Assembly (NCBI GenBank): GCA_964652125.1
Contig: CAZZAE010000003.1
Location: 1 to 51,395 of the forward strand
DNA from: CAZFNQ01 sp964652125
Lineage (GTDB): Bacteria; Patescibacteriota; Saccharimonadia; Saccharimonadales; JANWIN01
Length of the DNA stretch: 51,395 nt
Direction of reading: 5' to 3'
Below the pieces are notes generated by a model. The model saw only the letters and a list, made by a program, of their open reading frames with translations. It searched no databases and had not been told where the DNA came from. Of this stretch, positions 17,070 to 25,113 are shown piece by piece. Made by a program: the position numbers and the translations under genes. The stretch's first letter is position 1. Every line of letters starts with the position of its first letter.

Positions 17070-17492
17070 ATGAAAAAAACCAACAAGTTTGCTATCGGTA
17101 CCGTAGTAGCTGCAGCAGCTGGTTATGTTGCAGGCATTTTAACAGCTCCAAAAAGCGGAAAAGACACCAGAAAAGATATTGGTGACGCCGCAGTCAAAGT
17201 AAAAACAGAAGCTGAGAAAAAGCTAAAAGCTTTGCACAGTGAACTAAATGAACTTCTCGATCAAGCCAAAAGTGGTGCTAAGAAAGTTCAAAAAGGTGCC
17301 GGAGACGAACTGACATCTATTGTTGCCAAAGCCCAGTTAGCTAAAGACAAAGCTCGCGAAATTCTATCCGCACTACATGACGATGATGCTAACGATGATG
17401 ATTTGAAAAAAGCTATAGATGAAGTTAAACAATCCATCCATCATCTAAAAGCTTACGTTGCCAAAAACAAACCATCAGCCAGCGCTAAGTAG
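17070..17492 (+). CDS. YtxH-domain membrane-associated protein
   Basis: A 140-residue protein whose first 45 residues match the YtxH domain: a glycine/alanine-rich hydrophobic segment (GTVVAAAAGYVAGILTAP, about residues 10-27) followed by KSGKDTRKDI. The remainder is a long Lys/Ala/Glu-rich amphipathic helix, probably coiled-coil, of the type seen in stress or apolipophorin-like proteins. Family members are often linked to general stress but have no defined biochemistry. GGGAGAG before the ATG is a strong ribosome binding site, in line with its internal operon position. Confidence 0.8.
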   Translation: MKKTNKFAIGTVVAAAAGYVAGILTAPKSGKDTRKDIGDAAVKVKTEAEKKLKALHSELNELLDQAKSGAKKVQKGAGDELTSIVAKAQLAKDKAREILSALHDDDANDDDLKKAIDEVKQSIHHLKAYVAKNKPSASAK

Positions 17493-17531
17493 CATCATTG
17501 TAATTATTTTATATAAAGTGCCCAAGAGCGG

Positions 17532-17547
17532 TGTAATTTATTACAAT
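17532..17547 (+). promoter_or_regulatory. dnaE promoter -10 overlapped by a TGTA-N6-TACA palindrome
   Basis: TGTAATTTATTACA (17532-17545) is a perfect inverted repeat with 6-nt arms and a 2-nt centre. It overlaps the -10 hexamer TACAAT (17542-17547), 24 nt before the dnaE start. A second TGTAAT half lies at 17499-17504. Sharing with uvrB and ppa makes it an operator candidate. Confidence 0.5.
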
Positions 17548-17571
17548 AGGTCGAGGAATTAAGAGGGGTTT

Positions 17572-20500
17572 ATGCCAAAACAAAAGTTGCAGGCCAGTGA
17601 TTATGTTCACCTGCACAATCACAGTCAATATAGTCTGCTGGACGGTCTAACAAAGATACCGGCATTAATTGATACCGTCAAAGAGCTTGGTATGGAAGCG
17701 GTCGCGATAACAGACCACGGTACGCTGTCGGGTGTTATCGAATTTTATAAAGCGGCCAAAGCCGGCGGTATCAAACCGATAATTGGCATAGAAACCTATG
17801 TTGCTCCTAGAAAACATACTGATAAAGAGCCGACAAAGGACAAAAATTCTTATCACTTAACTCTTCTGGCAATGAATAATCAGGGCTATCAAAACTTGAT
17901 GCGCCTGAGTACTATCGCAAACTTAGACGGGTATTACTACCGACCACGAATTGATCATGATTTATTACAAAGGTACAGCGACGGACTTATTGTTTTGAGT
18001 GGATGTATTGGAGGTGAAGTCTCTGATGCCTTACGCCAAAATCAGTACCAGCAGGCCAAAAAGGCCGCAAAATGGTACAAGCAGGTATTTGGTGATCGTT
18101 ATTACCTGGAAGTTCAAGACCATGGCCACCCAGAACACACTAGTATGTGGGAGGAACAAGCAGTTGTTACTGAGCAAACTTTTAAATTAGCTGAAGAATT
18201 GGACTTACCTTGTGTGGTTACCTGCGATGCTCATTATCTCAAGCCCAGTGATCAGGAAGCTCACGAAATACTTCTATGTGTTCAGACTGGATCATATCTT
18301 AGCGATGAAACTCGTATGAGTCTGAAAAACTTTGAGCTACATGTCACAGATCCCCAAAAAATTATTAATCGTTGGGGGCCTAAAAGGCCAGAAACAATTA
18401 CTAATTCAAAAGCTATCGCTGATCGTTGCAATGTCGAGTTAGAGCTAAACAAAATATTGATACCAAAGTTTCCTCTGCCAAGGGGTGCTACCGAAAAGAG
18501 TTATTTACGTCGGCAAGTGTATCGTGGTCTGGCTTGGCGATACGGGGGTAAAAGTGAAGAGCAAGCTGAAACACTCGACGAAGTCGAGGTTAAGCAAAAC
18601 TTACCTTTGGATATTATTGTTAGGGCAGAATATGAGTTGAATGTTATTAACGAAATGCGCTTCAATGCTTTTTTCCTAATAATTGCCGATTTTATTAACT
18701 GGGGCAAAGACCGCGGTATTGTTTTTGGTCCGGGACGTGGTAGCGCAGCTAGTTCGATTATATCTTTCGCTTTAAAGATTACGGAACTTGATCCCATGAA
18801 GTATGATTTGTTATTCGAGCGGTTTTTAAACCCCGATCGAATTAGCATGCCCGATTTTGATATAGATATTCAAGACACCAACCGTGGTGAGGTTATACAG
18901 TACTGTGCAAACAAGTATGGTACGGACCGAGTAGCTAACATCGTGACTTTTGGTAAAATGGCGGCCAGAAACGCTGTTCGTGATGTAGCTAGAGTTCTTC
19001 AAGTTCCATATTCTGAGGCTGATCGTTGGGCTAAAATGATTCCACCGCCAATCCAAGGGCGACACGTACTGCTGGAGACATCGCTTAAGGACGACCTAAA
19101 CTTAAAGCAAGAATATGAAACAAATCAACAAGCTAAGAGAGTCTTTGACATGGCAGTGCAATTGGAAGGTACAATTCGATCACATGGCGTACACGCTGCC
19201 GCGGTAGTTATTGCTCCTGACGATATTGTCAGCTATGCACCACTTGAAATGGCCCAAAAGGGAGTTGTTACTACACAGTACTCTATGGGTCCGATTGAAG
19301 ACATTGGACTACTCAAGATCGATTTCCTTGGCTTATCAAACTTGACTACGATCAAGAATGCTCTTCGAATAATTAAAAAAGTCTACAAACAAGATATTGA
19401 TATCAATAAATTGCCACTGAATGATACAGCTACCTTTGATTTATTGCAAAGTGGAGATACTACGGGTGTATTTCAACTTGAATCATCCGGCATGAAGCGC
19501 TATTTAAAAGAACTCAAACCTACAGTCTTTGAGGATATTATTGCTATGGTAGCCCTTTATCGTCCTGGACCAATGCAGTGGATAGAGGACTTTATTGCAC
19601 GCAAACACGGGCGCCGCGAGATTACTTATATTCATGAGGCTATGGCACCAGCTTTGAAAAATACCTATGGTGTAATTGTCTACCAAGAGCAGGTTATGCA
19701 GATCAGTAAAGAAATGTGCGGTTTTTCTGGTGGACAAGCCGATACCCTGCGTAAAGCTATCGGTAAAAAAGATCCTACTGTACTCGCCAAGCTAAAAGGT
19801 GATTTTATAGAAGGCGCTATTAAAAAAGTAGGAGCAGACCGTAAACTTATGGACAAGTTTTGGGGTCAATTAGAAGATTTTGCTGCCTATTGTTTTAATA
19901 AAGCCCACGCTGCTTGTTATGGACTTATTGCTTACCAAACAGCCTATTTAAAAGCACACTATCCTGACGCCTTTATGGCAGCATTAATGACCAGTGACTT
20001 CGATAACACTGATCGTTTGGCTATCGAAATTAGTGAATGTGAACATATGGGTATAGAAGTCTTAGCGCCGGACGTTAATGAATCGTTTGTCGAATTTGCT
20101 ATTGTACCAAACGCCCAAAAAATTAGATTTGGTTTGGCGGCTGTTAAAAACGTCGGTACTGGAGCTGTTGAGGAAATATTGAGAGCCCGTGAAAATGCTG
20201 GTGGCTTTGAAAACTTAGAGTCCTTCTTCACGAGTGTTAACACTAGAGTAGCAAACCGTAAAACTATGGAGAGCTTGATCAAGTCAGGTGCTCTGGATAG
20301 CTTTGGAGACCGTGGACATCTTTTAAACAATCTTGATAATTTACTAGCTTACTCCAGCCGAGTTCAAAAACAGCAAGAGTCTGGCCAAACCAATTTATTC
20401 GTTTCCGTAAAAGACGCTGTAGTAGTCGAAGATCTATCGCCCAAATTAACACTCGATACTCAGGGTCCAGTCTACGCACTCAACGAGCAACTTCAGTGGG

Positions 20501-21168
20501 AGCGTGATTTGCTTGGCATTTATTTATCTCAACACCCCTTGCAACGCTTCACCTCAACCCTTATCAAAAGAGCAAAACCGATTGATTCACTCACGAATGT
20601 GGTTGAAGGCAAAAGTGTAGATATTGGAGGTATTATTACCACAACTCGAGAGATTACTACTAAAAATGGCCAAAAAATGGCTTTTGTCCGTCTCGCCGAC
20701 CTGAGTGGTGAAATTGAATTAGTTCTATTCCCGAAAGTATATCAACAAGCGGTAGAGCTTTGGCAACGAGATAAGGTTCTATTAGTGCGAGGTAAAACTA
20801 GCCGACGAGGTCAAAACGGCGATTCGGAGCTTAAGATTATGGTTGACAGTGCAAGTGAGCTAACCCAAGAAGATGCTGACGCAGATGCTGATACAAAAAA
20901 ACCAAAAAAAGTTATAAATAAAACTACTACACAATCGACCAAAGATCCCAGAGTCTATATACGACTACCTAGTAGTGAGGACCAAGCGACTTTAATAAAT
21001 ATAAAAGAGATTGTCGATAACCATGCTGGTGCTACTGATGTCGTGTTGGTTATGGGTGCCGGCCCTAGTCAACAAGCTATAAAACTTCCTATGAGAATCG
21101 ACAGAGGAGATGCAACTATTGAGCAATTGACTTCACTAGTTGGTGCCGATAATGTCAAAGTCCAGTAA
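17572..21168 (+). CDS. dnaE: DNA polymerase III alpha subunit
   Basis: An 1198-residue C-family replicative polymerase. The N-terminal PHP domain (about residues 1-290) keeps every metal-ligand motif I can check: HLHNHSQYSLLDG, ITDHG, GIETYV, YHLTLLA, LSGCIGGEV and CDAHYL. The palm carries the catalytic aspartates in PDFDIDIQD (near residue 425), preceded by GPGRGSAASS. A helix-hairpin-helix region and an OB-fold near residue 1020 (VDIGGIITTTREI, LADLSGEIELVLFP) follow. It copies the chromosome with the beta clamp. The ATG has AAGAGGGG about 5 nt upstream. Confidence 0.98.
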   Translation: MPKQKLQASDYVHLHNHSQYSLLDGLTKIPALIDTVKELGMEAVAITDHGTLSGVIEFYKAAKAGGIKPIIGIETYVAPRKHTDKEPTKDKNSYHLTLLAMNNQGYQNLMRLSTIANLDGYYYRPRIDHDLLQRYSDGLIVLSGCIGGEVSDALRQNQYQQAKKAAKWYKQVFGDRYYLEVQDHGHPEHTSMWEEQAVVTEQTFKLAEELDLPCVVTCDAHYLKPSDQEAHEILLCVQTGSYLSDETRMSLKNFELHVTDPQKIINRWGPKRPETITNSKAIADRCNVELELNKILIPKFPLPRGATEKSYLRRQVYRGLAWRYGGKSEEQAETLDEVEVKQNLPLDIIVRAEYELNVINEMRFNAFFLIIADFINWGKDRGIVFGPGRGSAASSIISFALKITELDPMKYDLLFERFLNPDRISMPDFDIDIQDTNRGEVIQYCANKYGTDRVANIVTFGKMAARNAVRDVARVLQVPYSEADRWAKMIPPPIQGRHVLLETSLKDDLNLKQEYETNQQAKRVFDMAVQLEGTIRSHGVHAAAVVIAPDDIVSYAPLEMAQKGVVTTQYSMGPIEDIGLLKIDFLGLSNLTTIKNALRIIKKVYKQDIDINKLPLNDTATFDLLQSGDTTGVFQLESSGMKRYLKELKPTVFEDIIAMVALYRPGPMQWIEDFIARKHGRREITYIHEAMAPALKNTYGVIVYQEQVMQISKEMCGFSGGQADTLRKAIGKKDPTVLAKLKGDFIEGAIKKVGADRKLMDKFWGQLEDFAAYCFNKAHAACYGLIAYQTAYLKAHYPDAFMAALMTSDFDNTDRLAIEISECEHMGIEVLAPDVNESFVEFAIVPNAQKIRFGLAAVKNVGTGAVEEILRARENAGGFENLESFFTSVNTRVANRKTMESLIKSGALDSFGDRGHLLNNLDNLLAYSSRVQKQQESGQTNLFVSVKDAVVVEDLSPKLTLDTQGPVYALNEQLQWERDLLGIYLSQHPLQRFTSTLIKRAKPIDSLTNVVEGKSVDIGGIITTTREITTKNGQKMAFVRLADLSGEIELVLFPKVYQQAVELWQRDKVLLVRGKTSRRGQNGDSELKIMVDSASELTQEDADADADTKKPKKVINKTTTQSTKDPRVYIRLPSSEDQATLINIKEIVDNHAGATDVVLVMGAGPSQQAIKLPMRIDRGDATIEQLTSLVGADNVKVQ

Positions 21169-21180
21169 AAAACTAATTTA

Positions 21181-22179
21181 TTAACGAATGTAGCCAGCGG
21201 TTTGGCTAACAATAATACTCAGACCCATTAAGCTAATAATAGTGACGTCAAAAATTGCATGGTGAAGCACGTATCGCTCGCCCCGGCGTAGCCATTTGTG
21301 CAAGGCAATCGAATGGCGAGTAACTAAAGCGACAACGGAAAAGACAAAAGTAATATAAGCAAAAGTAGCCAACCATGGCAGTGAACCCCTTGCTATAATA
21401 CCTGCCCGAGAAACACTTATCTGAGCTGGTTCGACGACCGGAGCAGTGCTTGGTGATAAGGTCTGAACTGGAGCAGAAGTTTTCTTAGCAGGTTGCTTCT
21501 TAACGGTGGCTGTGGGCGCTTTGACTTGACTGGTGGCTGCCTTAGTTTGCGGTGAAGCTGTCGGTGCACTCGAGTTAACAACCGCAGCGGGCGTTGCGAC
21601 TAAGGGCTGAGCATACATAGCCACGACTATTGTCTCGGGTCCACTATTTTGGTAGTTACTAGAGTTGGCAAAGCCAAATCCGACATCAACAAAGTTTTTA
21701 TTTAACATATTAGCTTTATGTTCCGGACTATTCATCCAACCGGCGACGGTATCTTCACTTGTAATAAAACCGTAAGCTAGATTTTCACCTGCTGATTTAT
21801 ATTGATAGCCAGCATTGGTAATAAAGACCCAAGGGGGGTTACCTTCTGGAGTATTGTGAGACCAGTAATTGCGCGTCGCCATATCATTGGCTTTGGTTTG
21901 GGCAGCTTGATCTAGCTGAGCATTCAAATTGAGAGCTGCAACGTGGTAATCGGATCTGTCATGGTTAGTAGCTTGAAGCAAACTACTTCGGCTCATACTG
22001 GTGGCATAGGCTAGCACGCCGCGGTGGACTTTAGGTTGCCAAGACACACTAAATACCAATGACACACCTAATATGACTGCCAATGGCATATAAGGCCAGT
22101 AAACTTTTAGAAAGTGTCTGGTGTGTTTTTGATGTTTGCCGTGTCTTTTGTGTTCGCTTGTTGCTCTTTGTGCAACCAT
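21181..22179 (-). CDS. Membrane-anchored CAP (SCP/PR-1) domain protein
   Basis: A 332-residue surface protein. A basic N-terminus precedes one transmembrane helix (about residues 30-47). The CAP domain spans roughly residues 65-195 and shows the classical landmarks YWSHNTPEG, AGENLAYG and WMNSPEHKANMLN. A Ser/Thr/Pro/Ala-rich linker (about 200-260) leads to two further hydrophobic helices (about 268-290 and 305-328). The usual CAP histidines (in SHN and PEH) and glutamate (in GEN) are present. The domain is probably extracellular, but its activity is not established. TATAAT ends 9 nt before the ATG (22089-22094 region excluded; hexamer at 22189-22194 on the minus strand), so a near-leaderless mRNA is likely. 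Confidence 0.88.
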   Translation of the reverse strand: MVAQRATSEHKRHGKHQKHTRHFLKVYWPYMPLAVILGVSLVFSVSWQPKVHRGVLAYATSMSRSSLLQATNHDRSDYHVAALNLNAQLDQAAQTKANDMATRNYWSHNTPEGNPPWVFITNAGYQYKSAGENLAYGFITSEDTVAGWMNSPEHKANMLNKNFVDVGFGFANSSNYQNSGPETIVVAMYAQPLVATPAAVVNSSAPTASPQTKAATSQVKAPTATVKKQPAKKTSAPVQTLSPSTAPVVEPAQISVSRAGIIARGSLPWLATFAYITFVFSVVALVTRHSIALHKWLRRGERYVLHHAIFDVTIISLMGLSIIVSQTAGYIR

Positions 22180-22224
22180 AACAAGTATATTATAGCCGTT
22201 ATTTGATTATTTGGGAAAGTTTAT

Positions 22225-22848
22225 TTAATCTTTGAGTAATGTAAAATAGTAACCAGTGGCCAAGACAAAGGCAGCCAGTGCTATCCAGCCATACCAGGTC
22301 AACTTATCAAAAGTACTCTTAGACTTATTCGTCTGAGTATTACTAGTTTGTTTGCTAGGAGTTTTGGTTGTTGCGCTAGAGGTTTTTGAAGTTGCCACTG
22401 CTTGAGCTTTAGTTTTATTAGTCGGGTTTAATCCATCTAAATCAAAGCTTGCCAGTTGTGCCCAAGCATTCCAGGAAGCCTGTTGAGCTGTTGTTAATTT
22501 GCGGCCACTAGCAATATATTTTTGAAGTGTATTAAAGGGTACGTTAACGGACTCACCAACATTGAGTAGATGTCCACCGATTTTCTGAACTGTATTAGTT
22601 TCGCAGTACATGGCCATTGCTGGAGTCAACTTAATTTTCTTGGCTGCTGCATAGAGTTGTATTGAACGACGGACCATAATGCTCATATTGTCACCAGGTC
22701 GAGCTATATAGGTGTAAGCGACCGGCGGACTTGTGCTTGTCGCCTGAGTAGTAGCTGCACTTGCATGAACGGGATGAATAAATAAGACTACGCTAGCAAA
22801 TACTAAAGCTAAAAAAAGACTTTTGTTAGTTAATAATTTTGTTTTCAT
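22225..22848 (-). CDS. Secreted, C-terminally anchored LysM-like protein
   Basis: A 207-residue protein with a signal peptide (hydrophobic core about residues 11-29, with a likely cleavage after HASAA). It has a LysM-like domain (about residues 45-110, YIARPGDNMSIMVRRSI ... GHLLNVGESVNVP), a Ser/Thr/Lys-rich linker, and a C-terminal transmembrane helix (about 184-204). This topology suggests a cell-wall-facing domain tethered to the membrane. The LysM call is tentative because the spacing is longer than the standard repeat. The start has a consensus GGAGGT ribosome binding site 7 nt upstream. Confidence 0.78.
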   Translation of the reverse strand: MKTKLLTNKSLFLALVFASVVLFIHPVHASAATTQATSTSPPVAYTYIARPGDNMSIMVRRSIQLYAAAKKIKLTPAMAMYCETNTVQKIGGHLLNVGESVNVPFNTLQKYIASGRKLTTAQQASWNAWAQLASFDLDGLNPTNKTKAQAVATSKTSSATTKTPSKQTSNTQTNKSKSTFDKLTWYGWIALAAFVLATGYYFTLLKD

Positions 22849-22892
22849 AGCGGGACCTCCAAAGTTAATGATGCCCCACCGCTTATGCCTTT

Positions 22893-22921
22893 AGATTAAC
22901 GTGTCTTTTATTTATTTGCAA
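22893..22921 (-). promoter_or_regulatory. Promoter of the LysM-like protein gene
   Basis: On the minus strand, TTGCAA (22916-22921) and TAATCT (22893-22898) are separated by 17 nt. The predicted start near 22886 gives a leader of about 38 nt that carries the GGAGGT ribosome binding site. This contrasts with the leaderless neighbours. Confidence 0.55.
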
Positions 22922-22928
22922 TGATATT

Positions 22929-23423
22929 TTATAAAAATCTTAAATGATAAAGTGCCATGGCAGCCGCCGCGGCAACATTAAACGATTCTTTATGACCAAA
23001 CATTGGTATTTGTAATATTTTTTGACTAACATTTAGGATCTCTGGTTCAATACCCTCTACTTCGCGGCCGATAATAAGAGCAATTTTATCTGGTGGTTTA
23101 AACGTTGGCAAACTTTCTGATTTAGGAGCTTGTTCAAGAGAACAGATTAAATAATTTTGACCTTGTAAATCGCTAATTAGCTGAAATATATCTGAGCTAT
23201 GCTCTATATTACTTTGGCCTTCAGCCCCCAGAGCAGTTTTTGATATCTGGTTGTGAACTTTATTGGCAATGTGAGGTAGGCGGGCATCACCTTTGAGTTT
23301 GGGATAAGGCGTATAGCCGCTAAGATAAATTTTACTTACTCCTAATCCTTCTCCAGTTCTAAGCAAAGATCCGACGTTGTGGGCACTTCGTAAATTGTGT
23401 GCTATCAAGACAATATCGCGCAT
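22929..23423 (-). CDS. SpoU/TrmH-family RNA 2'-O-methyltransferase
   Basis: A 164-residue SPOUT methyltransferase lacking an N-terminal RNA-binding extension. Motif 1 (NLRSAHNVGSLLRTGEGLG) is at residues 10-28 with the catalytic Asn and Arg, motif 2 (LIIGREVEGI) is near residue 120, and motif 3 (IPMFGHKESFNVAAAAAMAL) is near residue 140, forming the trefoil-knot SAM site. It would methylate a ribose in tRNA or rRNA; TrmL-like wobble or TrmH-like targets are possible. An extended -10 (TG-A-TAGACT, 23430-23438 minus strand) ends 6 nt before the ATG, indicating a leaderless transcript. Confidence 0.9.
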   Translation of the reverse strand: MRDIVLIAHNLRSAHNVGSLLRTGEGLGVSKIYLSGYTPYPKLKGDARLPHIANKVHNQISKTALGAEGQSNIEHSSDIFQLISDLQGQNYLICSLEQAPKSESLPTFKPPDKIALIIGREVEGIEPEILNVSQKILQIPMFGHKESFNVAAAAAMALYHLRFL

Positions 23424-23502
23424 AGCGACAGTCTATCAGCTTGACTGACTGCGAACAAAGAATAACTGGGGCTAGGCGACCAGTAGGTGGTTATGCTTAA
23501 AT

Positions 23503-25113
23503 ATGCGTATGTCACAAGATGCTCGACTCGATGAAGAACAAGCTACAGCTCGGCGAGCCCAACTTCTAGGGTTAGCCTATATCGACGCCTCGCAAATTTC
23601 CAACAAGCAATTGTTCAAAGAAATTTTAGCTAATCCAGAACTAGATTCACTAAGAGCAATACCAATTCGGTCTGATGCTCACAATATAACGTTTGGTGTT
23701 ACAAATACGACTTCGCAACAAACTATGGCTAGCTTGCGCCAACGTTTTGCCGATCAGCAAGTTAATTTTGCGCTTATCTCAGATGCCAGTTTTCGTGAAT
23801 ACATCAAACTATATAATCCCCCAAAAAAGGTTGTCTACGAGGAAATCCAAATCAATTCGGCCGGTAGCGACGATTTAATAACTAAAGTATCAGCAACTTT
23901 GGATCAAGTACGAGCTGACGATATGTTAGCTTATTTAGTTCAGCAAGCTCACCGATTAAAAGCTTCGGATATTCACTTTGAAAATCAAAAAGAATTTGTC
24001 CGAATCAGGTTCCGTATTGATGGTGTGCTTCATCCTGTCGCTCGTCTTAGCCGAGAAAAGAGCCACATGTTAATTTCAGCCATTGCTAGTGCAGGTAATA
24101 TTTCTACATCGGCCAACGAAGCCCAGCAAGGTCATATCGTTCAAAAAGTTCATATGGCGGACGGAGGGGAAGTCGATATCAACCTGCGAGTGGAAACCGT
24201 GCCAGCTATAAATGGTATGGATATTGTCATGCGATTATTCAATCTAGATAAAACAATGTTTACTCTAGACAAACTTGGACTTTCGGATAAAGAGAGGGAA
24301 TTGGTCCAGAGTATTATTAACAAACCTAGCGGCTTGTTATTGGCTGTTGGACCAACCGGTTCAGGAAAAACTACGACACTTTATTCGGTTTTAAATTCTC
24401 TCAATAATCAAGAACGCAAAATTATTACCATTGAAGATCCGGTTGAATACCAATTTGATGGCATTACTCAAATATCTATTAATCCAAAAACTACTGGGCA
24501 AGCAGATTTTGCTGAAAAACTGCGATCGGTACTAAGGCTTGATCCTGATGTTGTTATGGTCGGCGAAATCCGCGATATGGATACGGCCCGGACGGCTCTG
24601 CAGGCATCGCTGACTGGTCATTTGGTGCTGTCGACTTTTCACGCCGGCTCAGCATCAGCAGCTCTAACTCGGCTTATGAATATTATTGGAGAAAATCCAT
24701 TGTTTATATCTGCGATTCGTTTAATCATGGCTCAAAGATTGGTTAGACGACTTGATGACACCCTCAAACAACCCTACACACCAGACCAACAAACGATCGG
24801 GATAATCAAACAAGTGTTGGATACACTGCCTACTGGAGTTGACAAGCCAAGCTTAGAAAATCTGCAACTTTACAAACCTGGTACATCTACAGAAAATCCT
24901 TACGGCTTTAGTGGGCAGATAGCTCTAAGAGAACAATTTATAATGGCCGGAGAAGTCGATAGTCTACTGCGCCAAGCCGGAAAAAGCATTTCCACGGAGG
25001 AGATCGAGGCAGCAGCTATTAAGAGCGGAATGACAACTATGCTACAAGACGGAGTTTTGAAAATGATTAAGGGACTAACTAGCTTTGAAGAAGTCTATAG
25101 AGTAGTTGGTTAG
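23503..25113 (+). CDS. Type II/IV secretion or type IV pilus assembly ATPase (GspE/PilB family)
   Basis: A 536-residue hexameric motor ATPase. An N-terminal MshEN-like domain (about residues 1-105) precedes the ATPase core, with Walker A GPTGSGKTTT (near residue 288), the Asp box (TIEDPVEYQ), Walker B (VVMVGEIRD, near residue 350) and a His box (LTGHLVLSTFH). The tetracysteine zinc module usual after AQRLVRRL is absent: the region between LDDTLKQ and the closing SGQIALREQ has no cysteines. It powers pilin polymerisation in type IV pilus systems, but no pilin, PilC or PilM gene is adjacent. An internal ATG at 23509 is an alternative start. Its stop overlaps malic enzyme by 4 bp. Confidence 0.9.
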   Translation: MRMSQDARLDEEQATARRAQLLGLAYIDASQISNKQLFKEILANPELDSLRAIPIRSDAHNITFGVTNTTSQQTMASLRQRFADQQVNFALISDASFREYIKLYNPPKKVVYEEIQINSAGSDDLITKVSATLDQVRADDMLAYLVQQAHRLKASDIHFENQKEFVRIRFRIDGVLHPVARLSREKSHMLISAIASAGNISTSANEAQQGHIVQKVHMADGGEVDINLRVETVPAINGMDIVMRLFNLDKTMFTLDKLGLSDKERELVQSIINKPSGLLLAVGPTGSGKTTTLYSVLNSLNNQERKIITIEDPVEYQFDGITQISINPKTTGQADFAEKLRSVLRLDPDVVMVGEIRDMDTARTALQASLTGHLVLSTFHAGSASAALTRLMNIIGENPLFISAIRLIMAQRLVRRLDDTLKQPYTPDQQTIGIIKQVLDTLPTGVDKPSLENLQLYKPGTSTENPYGFSGQIALREQFIMAGEVDSLLRQAGKSISTEEIEAAAIKSGMTTMLQDGVLKMIKGLTSFEEVYRVVG

